Below, in pieces: positions 1 through 7,314 of a stretch of 64,000 nt of DNA. The stretch spans positions 1-64,000 of the forward strand of contig CBDEWF010000074.1 of assembly GCA_965243775.1 (NCBI GenBank). Reading direction: 5' to 3'. A program made the translations under genes and the position numbers. Numbering within the stretch: the first letter of the stretch is position 1; each line of letters starts with the position of its first letter. Under the pieces are notes generated by a model. The model saw only the letters and a program-made list of their open reading frames with translations. It was not told where the DNA came from and ran no database searches. The stretch is from Sansalvadorimonas sp965243775 (lineage in GTDB: Bacteria > Pseudomonadota > Gammaproteobacteria > Pseudomonadales > Endozoicomonadaceae).

Positions 1-288
1 GTCTTTGCCGTCCCCCTCTCGCCCGGTATCGTGGTAGAGACAGACCTGTAGCAGAAGAGGGATCATCTCCTCAGGAAACGTCGTCCCATCCAAATCTCCA
101 CGATCACGACGCAACAGCAGCACAGCCAGAGCCCAGATCGCTACCCGGCAAGCATGCTGGACACCATGAACTGTTCGGGCAATAGCTTGTGTCTCTGGCT
201 GGAAGCTGTTGGGAAGGTAAGGTTGAAGCAGGCAGGTTTTTATCGGAATTTCTATATCTTCCAATATTTTCCTGGGTAAAGAGAACAC
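1..288 (-). CDS. SidE-like phosphodiesterase-domain protein, partial
   Basis: An open frame runs off the left window edge. The visible part has the spacing HGVQHACR ... CLYHDTGREGDGKD, a His-rich metal-site pattern like the phosphodiesterase domain of Legionella SidE-family ubiquitin-modifying effectors, where HG..H and HD..RE are signature blocks. In that family the domain hydrolyses ADP-ribosyl-ubiquitin or phosphoribosyl-ubiquitin linkages inside the host. No ATG is available: the frame is open back to 378, and GTG at 288 is the most plausible start. The gene could also be a 5'-truncated remnant. Family assignment is by motif only. No neighbour supports it, but other eukaryote-directed genes lie in the window (C48 protease at 38.5 kb, kinase at 46.9 kb). 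Confidence 0.5.
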   Translation of the reverse strand, partial: MFSLPRKILEDIEIPIKTCLLQPYLPNSFQPETQAIARTVHGVQHACRVAIWALAVLLLRRDRGDLDGTTFPEEMIPLLLQVCLYHDTGREGDGKD

Positions 289-378
289 TTTAAGATGAGA
301 AAATGTCGGGATACTGATTTTTATTGGAGAGGCAGAGCGGTCACTGATACTAATTCGGCCTCTTGCACGGCAGGTGAC

Positions 379-731
379 TCACTCTCACTTCTTTTTAATT
401 TTTTAAGACTGGAGACCCCTGCTACACTTGAATCTTTATCCGTTTGTGGTTCAGAATAATAGGTAAAAAGGTTACCAAGTTTAGCTTTTGCCCCTTCCAT
501 ATCACTTTATCCCTGGTTCGAATCCGCTTATTCAGAACATTAGATATGGGTTCTGAGAGAAGGTTCCTAACTGAATCGTTGGAAAACTGTGCCAGACAAC
601 CCGGATAACAGGCGTAAACCTGAAGGTAAAGCCTGTAGCACAACCATTTTTGAGCGGATAGAATGCCTGTGCAGCGTTTTTTCGCAGAGACATCCTCAGA
701 AAGATAAATAGACACAGAGGCAAAAATAATA
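379..731. other. Intergenic region upstream of TRAP binding protein
   Basis: No convincing gene. Short open frames on the minus strand have no ribosome binding site or recognisable composition. The stretch presumably carries the promoter of the gene at 732, but I could not identify a clear -35/-10 pair. Confidence 0.4.
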
Positions 732-1844
732 ATGAAACGTCGTCAGATATTAGTTGCACTGGGTGTAGCTGCAGGACTTACCCTGGCAGGCTGTGGCGGG
801 CCGAAAGAAGAAGCCCCTGTTACCTCTTCAGACAGTGCTGCCCCTCAGCAGGAGACTATTCACTGGAAACTGGTGACTTCCTGGCCCAAAAATTTCCCAG
901 GCTTGGGAACTGCGCCTGAGCGTTTTGCAGAAATGGTTAACGAGATGAGTGGGGGGCGCCTGAACGTTAAAGTTTATGGTGCTGGTGAGCTCGTTCCGGC
1001 CCTTGAAGTATTTGATGCAGTTCAGAATGGAACAGCAGAAATGGGTCACAGCGGTGCCTATTACTGGAAGGGAAAGAATCCGGCAACTCAATTCTTTACT
1101 GCCGTTCCTTTTGGCCTGAATGCCCAGGAAATGAGCAGCTGGCTTCATAATGGCGGGGGTATGGAACTGTGGGACGAGCTTTACGCTCAGTTCAATCTAA
1201 AGCCATTTGCCGGCGGCAGTACTGGCGTGCAGATGGCAGGCTGGTTTAATCGCAAGATTGAATCACTGGAAGACCTGAAAGGACTGAAGATGCGCATTCC
1301 CGGCCTGGGCGGAGAGGTTCTCAAACGTCTGGGCGGTTCACCCGTTAACGTACCCGGTGGTGAACTGTTTACGGCCTTGCAGACTGGCAGCATTGATGCC
1401 ACAGAGTGGGTGGGGCCTTATAATGATATGGCCTTCGGTCTCTATAAGGCGGCCAAATACTACTACTATCCAGGCTGGCATGAGCCAGGTTCCACTCTGG
1501 AGTTTACAGTAAACTTGGAGACTTGGAACAAACTTCCTGCTGACTTGAAAGCTATTGTTAAGGCAGCAACCAAGGCAACCCACCTTTCCATGCTCGATGA
1601 ATATACTGCCCGTAACAATACAGCTCTTCAGCAACTGAAGACTGATCATGGCGTTGAAGTACTCAAACTGCCTGATGATGTATTGGCTGGTTTGCATAAA
1701 GTGGCCGATGCCGTAGCCGCCGAAGTGGCATCCAGTAATCCATCTGCTGGCAAGGTTTACGCATCTTTCAAGAAGTTTGCCGACCAGGCCAAGGAGTATC
1801 ACCAGATTTCAGAAATGGCTTATTACGACGCCCGTCAGCTCTAG
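732..1844 (+). CDS. TRAP transporter substrate-binding lipoprotein (DctP/TakP family)
   Basis: A 370-residue periplasmic solute-binding protein. It starts with a lipoprotein signal (MKRRQ, hydrophobic stretch, lipobox LAGC at residues 18-21), so it should be anchored in a membrane. The mature part begins HWKLVTSWPKNFPG and contains the DctP-family landmarks: GAGELVPALEVFDAVQNG, the R-x-P-G segment (MRIPGLGGEVLKRLGGSPV) that clamps the substrate carboxylate, and EWVGPYNDMAFG. The closest described group is the 2-oxo acid/lactate-binding TakP type. The substrate cannot be read from sequence. TRAP binding proteins work with DctQ/DctM membrane subunits, but none is adjacent, so the partner must be encoded elsewhere or lost. 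It appears monocistronic and ends at a hairpin. Confidence 0.9.
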   Translation: MKRRQILVALGVAAGLTLAGCGGPKEEAPVTSSDSAAPQQETIHWKLVTSWPKNFPGLGTAPERFAEMVNEMSGGRLNVKVYGAGELVPALEVFDAVQNGTAEMGHSGAYYWKGKNPATQFFTAVPFGLNAQEMSSWLHNGGGMELWDELYAQFNLKPFAGGSTGVQMAGWFNRKIESLEDLKGLKMRIPGLGGEVLKRLGGSPVNVPGGELFTALQTGSIDATEWVGPYNDMAFGLYKAAKYYYYPGWHEPGSTLEFTVNLETWNKLPADLKAIVKAATKATHLSMLDEYTARNNTALQQLKTDHGVEVLKLPDDVLAGLHKVADAVAAEVASSNPSAGKVYASFKKFADQAKEYHQISEMAYYDARQL

Positions 1845-1858
1845 GATCTGCTGATGAG

Positions 1859-1890
1859 ATTAAGACCTTACAAAATTGTAAGGCCTTAAT
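1859..1890 (+). terminator. Inverted repeat after the TRAP gene
   Basis: Arms ATTAAGACCTTAC and GTAAGGCCTTAAT pair over 13 positions with one wobble around a 6-nt loop, 15 bp after the stop codon. No strong T-run follows on either strand, so it may act as a bidirectional transcript end between two convergent genes rather than as a classical intrinsic terminator. Confidence 0.5.
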
Positions 1891-1939
1891 CAACTTAAAG
1901 AGATCGCCATTTTCTCAATTAAACATCTCTTTCAGGTTT

Positions 1940-2563
1940 CTATGCCGGCTCTTTCCGAAAACAGGCCCAGACAACCTGCGCCATTTCTTCTTTAAAGAAC
2001 GGTTTGAGATTGAGCTCATTACAGGTTCTTTCAATATGTTCGTAGCCGATTTCCCGCCAGTTCCAGATTTTTCCCTTGAAGTGAGCTTCAAAGCTCTTCC
2101 AGGTGTCCACATAATCGTGGGCCATAATGATATCGCCATCTTTTATCAGATGGGCAATGGCACGGAATTCTACTTTCTTTTTTCCACCATCACACAAAAC
2201 CAGCGTTAGTCCGTCACTCTGAATATACTCTTTTATTAGCTCTGGCTTGATTAATAACTGATATGTTTTATCAAACATATTCTCGATATTGACTTCAATA
2301 TTGTTCAGGCACCGAAGCCTGTCTTCATAGGGTTGGGTATCTTTAATGTCAAAGGACTTTATATAGCTATCCTGCAACCCTATCTCATTAAGATACTCGC
2401 GAAGAAAAAGGGTAAAACCGCCACCTGCCGTTCCTATTTCCAAAATTCTCTTAGGCTTTACCTGTGCAAGAAACTTTCTGAATGTATCGAAAGCATTTTC
2501 ATGCTGCTGGGCGAACATACCCTTGTAGTTTGTTGCTCCTGATACCACAGCATTAGCACCCAT
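1940..2563 (-). CDS. Class I SAM-dependent methyltransferase-like protein
   Basis: A 207-residue soluble protein. Motif I of Rossmann-fold methyltransferases is visible as LEIGTAGGGFTLFLRE (about residues 41-56), followed by an acidic end of strand 2 (KSFDIKD). A later LVLCDGGKKKVEFRAIAHLIKDGDIIMAHDYV segment resembles the CmcI/rhamnosyl-O-methyltransferase group. The likely role is transfer of a methyl group to a small molecule or glycan; the substrate is unknown. ATG at 2563 was chosen because AAGGA lies 7 nt upstream, rather than the TTG two codons earlier. It lies 24 bp downstream of a glycosyltransferase-like gene in the same direction, which suggests a shared role in glycan decoration (inference). 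Confidence 0.75.
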   Translation of the reverse strand: MGANAVVSGATNYKGMFAQQHENAFDTFRKFLAQVKPKRILEIGTAGGGFTLFLREYLNEIGLQDSYIKSFDIKDTQPYEDRLRCLNNIEVNIENMFDKTYQLLIKPELIKEYIQSDGLTLVLCDGGKKKVEFRAIAHLIKDGDIIMAHDYVDTWKSFEAHFKGKIWNWREIGYEHIERTCNELNLKPFFKEEMAQVVWACFRKEPA

Positions 2564-2587
2564 TATCAATTCCTTCTTAATAAATTA

Positions 2588-3427
2588 TCAGTTTTGTTTT
2601 ACATAGAGATCTTTCAGCTTTGACTCAACAACCTGAGTGCCAACATGTCTGATATTACTATCGATATTGGCAAATATTTTCCCGTGACAGTGCTCCACCC
2701 ATCGATAGCAGAAAGAGAAGTCCTCGGATAGCTTGTGTCCTTCAACCGTTATTTTGTTAAACGGTGTTAAAAACACCTCAAAGTCTTTAGCGAAAGGGAT
2801 TCTCTTGTGATAAACCTTGTCAATAATATCTGGACAGCAATCTGCCATTTTGGTAATACAATCACGGGAAATTAACATAATTCCAGAACCACAGGTATAA
2901 ACCTGAATAAAGCCATCTTTTTCAACAGCTTCATTTGATGGGTTCAAAATAAAGTCAACAGAACGAGCCAGGGCTGTCTCAAAAGGAACATCACTGGAAG
3001 CATGGAGTTTCTTTAAATCTATCTGTCTTCTTGGTGACACTACACCAACAACATCTTCCCTCAATTTCAGCATTCTGTTAATCATTGAGCTTCGATACCC
3101 CATATCATTATCAATAAACAGGATATGGGTACAATCAAGCTTGTTAAAGTAAAAGTTTGATAGAAGAATATTTCTGGCTACTTCGACATCTGTAGTATCA
3201 ATTTCAGAAAAGATATAATCGATATCAAAGTCTTTCCACGTATTCAATAGGCTTATCATGCTGTTGACAAAAGATGTGGTATATTTCCCGCCATAGCAAG
3301 GTGATGAAATGTTTATCTTCAACCCTTTAGGCATTTCATCTGGTACCACGGGCTTTCCAAGAATCCCAGAGACTGACAGCCCTCCTTCAGATTGAGCGGA
3401 GCTTTCGATTCCTTTGCCAGTATTCAT
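2588..3427 (-). CDS. GT-A-type glycosyltransferase-like protein
   Basis: A 279-residue protein without signal peptide or membrane helix. The N-terminal core KINISSPCYGGKYTTSFVNS followed by HILFIDNDMGY resembles the nucleotide-binding start and the D-x-D metal motif of GT-A glycosyltransferases. A Cys-containing segment (YTCGSGIMLISRDCITKMADCCPD) and an acidic ED/W region (LSEDFSFCYRWVEHC) follow, as in family-2-like transferases found in phages and proteobacteria. Sugar and acceptor are unknown. ATG at 3427 matches the start of its paralogue; an in-frame TTG lies at 3490. It forms a cluster with the methyltransferase at 1940 and a broken paralogue at 3520, which shares long identical blocks such as ITKMADCCPDIID, so the pair arose by duplication. 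Confidence 0.65.
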   Translation of the reverse strand: MNTGKGIESSAQSEGGLSVSGILGKPVVPDEMPKGLKINISSPCYGGKYTTSFVNSMISLLNTWKDFDIDYIFSEIDTTDVEVARNILLSNFYFNKLDCTHILFIDNDMGYRSSMINRMLKLREDVVGVVSPRRQIDLKKLHASSDVPFETALARSVDFILNPSNEAVEKDGFIQVYTCGSGIMLISRDCITKMADCCPDIIDKVYHKRIPFAKDFEVFLTPFNKITVEGHKLSEDFSFCYRWVEHCHGKIFANIDSNIRHVGTQVVESKLKDLYVKQN

Positions 3428-3519
3428 TGATACACTGCTTCTATTTAGATAATTACCTAAAAGATAAGAGCAAATCGGCAAATTTGACAACCAATAAGCA
3501 TACGCACACCTACATCCCC

Positions 3520-4339
3520 TTAAAGGTTTTTATACCGTGATTCTACTACCTGAGTTCCAACGTGCTTAATATTACTGTCGATATTGGCATATATTTTCCC
3601 CTTGCACTCCTCTACCCAGCGATGACAGAAGGAAATGTCCTCAGACATCCGGCTGGTCCCGGCTGTTACTTTGTTAAAGGGCATGAGAAAAACTTCGAAG
3701 TCCTTGGCGTAGGGTAATTTCTTATGGTAAACCTGATCAATAATATCGGGACAGCAATCCGCCATTTTAGTGATACATTCACGAGAGATCAGTAGTATTC
3801 CTGCACCACAACTCTTCACCTCAATAAAACCATTTTTCTCAATATGGGCTTCTACCGGGTTAATTATAAAATCAACGGCTCTTGCCATAGCTTTATCAAA
3901 CGGCACATCCTTTTCATTATGCAGCTTTTTTAAATCAACATTCCTTTTTGGGGAAATAACACCAACAACATCCTTCTTTAGCATTATCATCCTGTTAATC
4001 ATTGAACTGCTGAACCCCATATCATTATCAATAAAAAGAATATGAGTACTGTCTTTCTTGTTAAAGAAAAAATTTGAGATCAGGATATTGCGTGACAGCT
4101 CAATGTCAGATGTATCAACTTCAGTGAAACTATATTCGATATCACACTCCCGCCAGGAAGTCAGAAGACTGGAAATAGCTGGTTACAAACGACGATGTAT
4201 ATATTCCTCTATAACAAGGTGTGGCAATATTGATTTTTACACCTTTGGGAAGATTCACTGATGAAACACCTGACCCCAGAGATCCTGAAACTGTCAGTAC
4301 AGTATTAGTTTCCCCGGAACCACTGCTGTTTTTTTCCAT
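3520..4339 (-). pseudogene. Frameshifted paralogue of the glycosyltransferase-like gene
   Basis: The N-terminal frame starts at ATG 4339 (MEKNSSGSGETNTVLTVSG) and reaches CYRGIYTSSFVTSYF. It then leaves the frame near 4180. The homologous continuation (SLLTSWRECDIEYSFTEVDT, then HILFIDNDMGFSSSMINRM) is in another frame down to the stop at 3520. One missing base near 4180 would restore an approximately 270-residue product collinear with its neighbour at 2588. The rest is intact, including the D-N-D motif and the CCPDIID block, so the shift is recent or a sequencing error. A shorter product beginning at 4020 could be made but would lack the nucleotide-binding N terminus. Confidence 0.7.
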
Positions 4340-4501
4340 TTTTATTATGTGATTTCCTGTCTGCTGTCTACCATAGAAATGCTTCCTCCATCACCTTGGA
4401 GTATCTGAAGGGCACTTCTTCTCATGATTTTTTCTACAAGATACGGTGACACCTTCTTTTTGACAACACTACTTTGAAACAGTAATTGTAAATCAGCTTA
4501 A

Positions 4502-4524
4502 TAAAAAAATCCTCTTTTCAGAGG
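4502..4524 (-). terminator. Intrinsic terminator-like hairpin, minus strand
   Basis: Read on the minus strand, CCTCTGAAAAGAGG forms a 5-bp stem with a GAAA loop, followed by ATTTTTTTAT. It would stop minus-strand transcription arriving from the island. No intact minus-strand gene now lies upstream, so it may be a leftover of an older arrangement. Confidence 0.5.
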
Positions 4525-4542
4525 GTCTTGTTATGTGGGCTA

Positions 4543-4682
4543 GGTAATAAAGTTTCATACTGGACTCCGCTGCGTCCCTCACTCCGTCGCTCGGCCAAAT
4601 GCACATTTATAAATAAAGATTCATACCAGAATCGGCAACACTACAATTTTAACGAAAGAGTTGAGTAATAAATTCTCATAAG
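4543..4682 (+). repeat. Three degenerate 20-bp repeats at left island edge
   Basis: GGTAATAAAGTTTCATACT at 4543, TAAATAAAGATTCATACC at 4610 and GAGTAATAAATTCTCATAAG at 4663 are variants of one motif. Its complement occurs twice in perfect tandem at the other end of the island (15348-15387). Confidence 0.6.
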
Positions 4683-4912
4683 TAGTCAAACAATTGCTTT
4701 CATATATTGATCACCCAAACTGCGTACGAAAGTACTATTAATCAGGGTGCTATATTTTCACAGCTGCTGTACAGAGTCTGTCGTTATGAAAAAAATTGTC
4801 AGTACCATCACCGATAGTGCCATTATCCATACCCTGAAGTGTGCCATGCGCAATGGCCCTTTGCCCTGCGTAAGAGAACGTGCTCATGCGATACTTCTCA
4901 GCAATAAGGGAT

Positions 4913-6026
4913 AGGACTTTCGCATTGACAGCCCACAGTGATTACTGATAATCGTCTAGAGATCATTTTTGTTCAGGATAATGCGAAGTACGTCCCGTCC
5001 CACTACTGCACGATGCAACTTGCCTATGTACATGGGCTTTTTAATCAGCGAACCCAAATCCTCGACTTGCACTCGACTTTCGGAGGTAACAGGCATTTCT
5101 CACCACAGCGCAAATCGCTTTTTGCATCGGGAAAACTTTGAAACCATTGATCTTTTCAATGAGGTCAAGGGTTGCCTGATCCTAAAAGGTGGAACCTTGA
5201 GCGTTGATGACAGCGTTTTAGACAAGCCATATAGCCAGTATATGGCTCTTGTTGGACACTTCTGGTCAGGTAAGCATCATAGAGCTGTCAAAGGTATCAA
5301 CCTCATCACTCTCTTCTATACCGACCTCTCAGGAAGTCATATGCCCGTCAGCTACAGGGTCTATGACAAATCTGAGAACAAGACAAAAAATGATTATTTC
5401 CGTGACATGTTGGATGAGGTGTTGGCATGGGGCCTTCAGCCCTCTTTTGTAACCGGTGACTCCTGGTACAGCGGTACTCCTAACTTGAAGAAGGTAAAAA
5501 ACCACCAGATCGGGTTTATGTTTGCTGTTGAGAAAAACCGAACTGTTTCACTGGAAAAAGACCAGTGGCAACAAGTTCAAAATCTGGATATATCGGAGAA
5601 CGGGCTGGATGTGTGGCTAAAGGACTTTGGCAAAATCAAATTGTTTCGGACGCTACTCAAAGACCAGCAGCACCACTATGTTGTTTACCTGCTGGAAACC
5701 AACACCGACACCTTTCTTCGAAAGGACTTCCTACAGATTCATGACCAGCACTGGCAGATTGAGCAATATCACCGTGCTATCAAGCAGGTCTGTCATATTG
5801 AGCGCTTTCAGGTTCGCAATGAGCAGCCCATCCGGAATCATATATTTGCTGCTATTTGCAGCTTTGTTCAGCTACAGAAGATGCGAGCGGACAAGGTTAT
5901 CTCTAATGTTTACCAGCATCAGAGAGATCTATACAAAGATGTCGTTGCGACATTCATCGACAGCTTTGCTAAAGGTAAGGATTATCTCTTCCCAAAATTA
6001 GCGGAAGCTGTCAATGCGTAAGTCCT
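4913..6026 (+). mobile_element. IS701-like insertion sequence with TIRs and target duplication
   Basis: The left end AGGACTTTCGCATTGACAG (4913-4931) and the complement of the right end (6008-6026) match at 18 of 19 positions. The element is flanked by direct repeats AAGGGAT (4906-4912 and 6027-6033). The 1114-bp element contains a single transposase gene whose stop codon lies inside the right terminal repeat. It interrupts an IS630-type transposase frame. Confidence 0.85.
4981..6021 (+). CDS. DDE transposase, IS701-like (IS4 superfamily)
   Basis: A transposase of about 346 residues that catalyses cut-and-paste movement of the surrounding 1114-bp element. The three acidic residues of an IS4-superfamily DDE domain sit in recognisable blocks: VDDSVLDKPYS, GDSWYSG and WQIEQYHRAIKQ. 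The N-terminal LSEVTGISHHSANRFL looks like the DNA-binding helix region. The start is uncertain: ATG 4981 is preceded by CAGG, an in-frame TTG lies at 4969, and another ATG lies around 5026. The frame is uninterrupted and both ends of the element are present, so it may still be active. Being alone inside the element with a fresh target duplication points to recent insertion. Confidence 0.85.
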   Translation: MRSTSRPTTARCNLPMYMGFLISEPKSSTCTRLSEVTGISHHSANRFLHRENFETIDLFNEVKGCLILKGGTLSVDDSVLDKPYSQYMALVGHFWSGKHHRAVKGINLITLFYTDLSGSHMPVSYRVYDKSENKTKNDYFRDMLDEVLAWGLQPSFVTGDSWYSGTPNLKKVKNHQIGFMFAVEKNRTVSLEKDQWQQVQNLDISENGLDVWLKDFGKIKLFRTLLKDQQHHYVVYLLETNTDTFLRKDFLQIHDQHWQIEQYHRAIKQVCHIERFQVRNEQPIRNHIFAAICSFVQLQKMRADKVISNVYQHQRDLYKDVVATFIDSFAKGKDYLFPKLAEAVNA

Positions 6027-6126
6027 AAGGGATATTCTCTAGCTCAGATAGTTGATGTCTTCGATGTTCAATACCAGACAACATCTTGGTGGATTGATGT
6101 CCTGATTTTTCATCAGGAACTCCCCA

Positions 6127-6480
6127 ATGTCTTCAGAATCTCTGGAATCTCTCTGGCGCGACCGCCTTCAATAGTGGCAGGAATCCGGCCTGACACAAAC
6201 AGCATGGTGCCAGGTGCCAGGTGCCAGGTGCCAGGTGCCAGGTGCCAAGTGCCAAGTGCCAGGTGCCAGGTGCCAGCAGAACAACCTGAACTCTCACCAG
6301 TTGTCTTACTGGAAACGGAAATTCCGTGACCAGTCCTCACGGGGTAAGCTGGTTCCTCTTTCCGTGACCCCAGAAACAAGCAGGCTGACAACAGTGACTG
6401 TAACTTTACCTTCAGGTATCCATCTGAAAGTTCAGACTGACAACATCATTGAACTGGTTCGGGAGCTGGCTCGCCTATGA
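6127..6480 (+). pseudogene. IS66 tnpA, copy A (nonsense codon plus heptamer expansion)
   Basis: It is the same gene as the intact tnpA at 9247 but has TAG at 6172-6174 in place of CAG. A run of ten GGTGCCA-type heptamers (6206-6275) replaces the single copy in its relatives. The nine extra units add 63 bp, exactly 21 codons, so the frame after the insertion is preserved. Its stop overlaps the tnpB start (ATGA at 6477), as normal for IS66. Confidence 0.8.
6206..6275 (+). repeat. Heptamer tandem repeat (GGTGCCA)10 inside tnpA
   Basis: There are ten consecutive 7-bp units, eight GGTGCCA and two AGTGCCA. The equivalent positions in copies B (about 9327) and C (about 12560) have one unit. This is a slippage or recombination expansion specific to copy A. 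Confidence 0.9.
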
Positions 6481-6816
6481 TTCGTCCAGCTACAGACATT
6501 GAAGTATTTCTCTACGCCGAGCCTGTGGATATGCGTAAGTCCATTGATGGGCTGGCCTGCCTGATTGAGCAGGAGACTAAACTCTCTCCCTTTGATCACT
6601 GGGTGTTCGTGTTCTGCAACCGGGAGTGGGACAAGATCAAGCTGCTGTTCTGGGAGAACAATGGTTTTGTGCTCTGGTACAAGCGTTTGGAGAAGTATCG
6701 CTTCCAGTGGCCGACTATTGAATGATCTGCTGGATGGCTATGATATACGCCCCCGCAAACCGCACCCAGCCTTGCATTACAGTACGATGGTCCGACGGGT
6801 TGCATTTCTTCTCTAG
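6477..6816 (+). pseudogene. IS66 tnpB, copy A (internally damaged)
   Basis: The N-terminal part is intact: MIRPATDIEVFLYAEPVDMR and the downstream W-D-K-I-K-L-L-F-W block typical of the TnpB accessory protein. The frame ends at 6725 after RLEKYRFQWP. The C-terminal LLDGYDIRPRKPH...LHYST block is present in another frame, so a short internal segment is lost. The full protein is normally about 115 residues. Confidence 0.75.
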
Positions 6817-6835
6817 ATGATTAGGTTACCGGCAT

Positions 6836-7257
6836 GGAAGCCAACTCCCCCGCCTTGTCCGATGATCCTGTTGTGGCAACCAGCAAGTATGTGTATGTAT
6901 GTGGATGGTTTGCCCCTGTACCGGCAGGAGCAGTTTGTGCTTTCCCGCCTGGGTGTTGATATTCAAACTCATCCTTTACTGTTATGAGGGCTACCTGCGT
7001 ATGGATAACAACCTGGCAGAAAACGCGATCCGCCCTTTCGTGGTGGGGCGCAAGGCGTGCTGTACAGCAACAGCCAGAAAGGGGCCGATGCCAGTGCCAA
7101 TCTGTACAGCCTGATTGAAACCGCCAAAGCTTGTGGTGTGGAACCCTATGCTTACCTGAAAGAGGTTTTTACCCAGTTGCCTTCCGTGAAATCTGTTGAA
7201 GATATTGAGCAGTTGCTTCCCTGGAATGTTCAGAGCATAGAAATCAACCGGGTTTAA
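6836..7257 (+). pseudogene. IS66 tnpC transposase fragments, copy A
   Basis: Middle and C-terminal pieces of the IS66 transposase survive in different frames: YVYVDGLPLYRQEQFVLSRLG-like sequence near 6890-6960, and the conserved MDNNLAENAIRPFVVGRKA block (from about 7000). This is followed by SQKGADASANLYSLIETAKA and a C terminus ending at 7257. The zinc-binding and most of the DDE region are deleted. Confidence 0.8.
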
Positions 7258-7314
7258 AATGGCCCCTGACTGTTCTGCTAACCTTTAAGGCCGGTTTGGT
7301 TCAGGGAAGCTGAC

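Larger units (their letters stand above)
4340..4785. other. Non-coding left edge of mobile island
   Basis: No gene. It contains a minus-strand terminator-like hairpin (4502-4524) and three degenerate copies of a 20-bp repeat (4543-4682) that reappears in inverted orientation at 15348-15387. The segment 4561-4597 is rich in CTCCGTCGCTCGG-type sequence, typical of short extragenic repeats. Confidence 0.5.
4786..6099 (+). pseudogene. IS630-type transposase N-terminal remnant, split by an IS
   Basis: From ATG 4786 the frame reads ...MRNGPLPCVRERAHAILLSNKG and then stops where the IS701-like element begins. If that element and one target duplication are removed, the frame continues at 6034 as YSLAQIVDVFDVQYQTTSWW, rebuilding the helix-turn-helix typical of IS630-family transposases. 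It breaks off at about 6099, where IS66-derived sequence begins, so the catalytic DDE domain is missing. It is a dead fragment that records the order of events: IS630 first, then IS701-like insertion and IS66-side truncation. Confidence 0.65.
6100..7257 (+). mobile_element. IS66-family remnant, copy A (left end missing)
   Basis: It carries broken tnpA, tnpB and tnpC in the usual IS66 order. The shared sequence with copies B and C begins at TCCTGATTTTTCATCAGG (6100). The GTAAGCGG terminal repeat seen upstream of copies B and C is absent because the element joins the IS630 remnant directly. All three genes are damaged, so the copy cannot transpose by itself. Confidence 0.8.
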
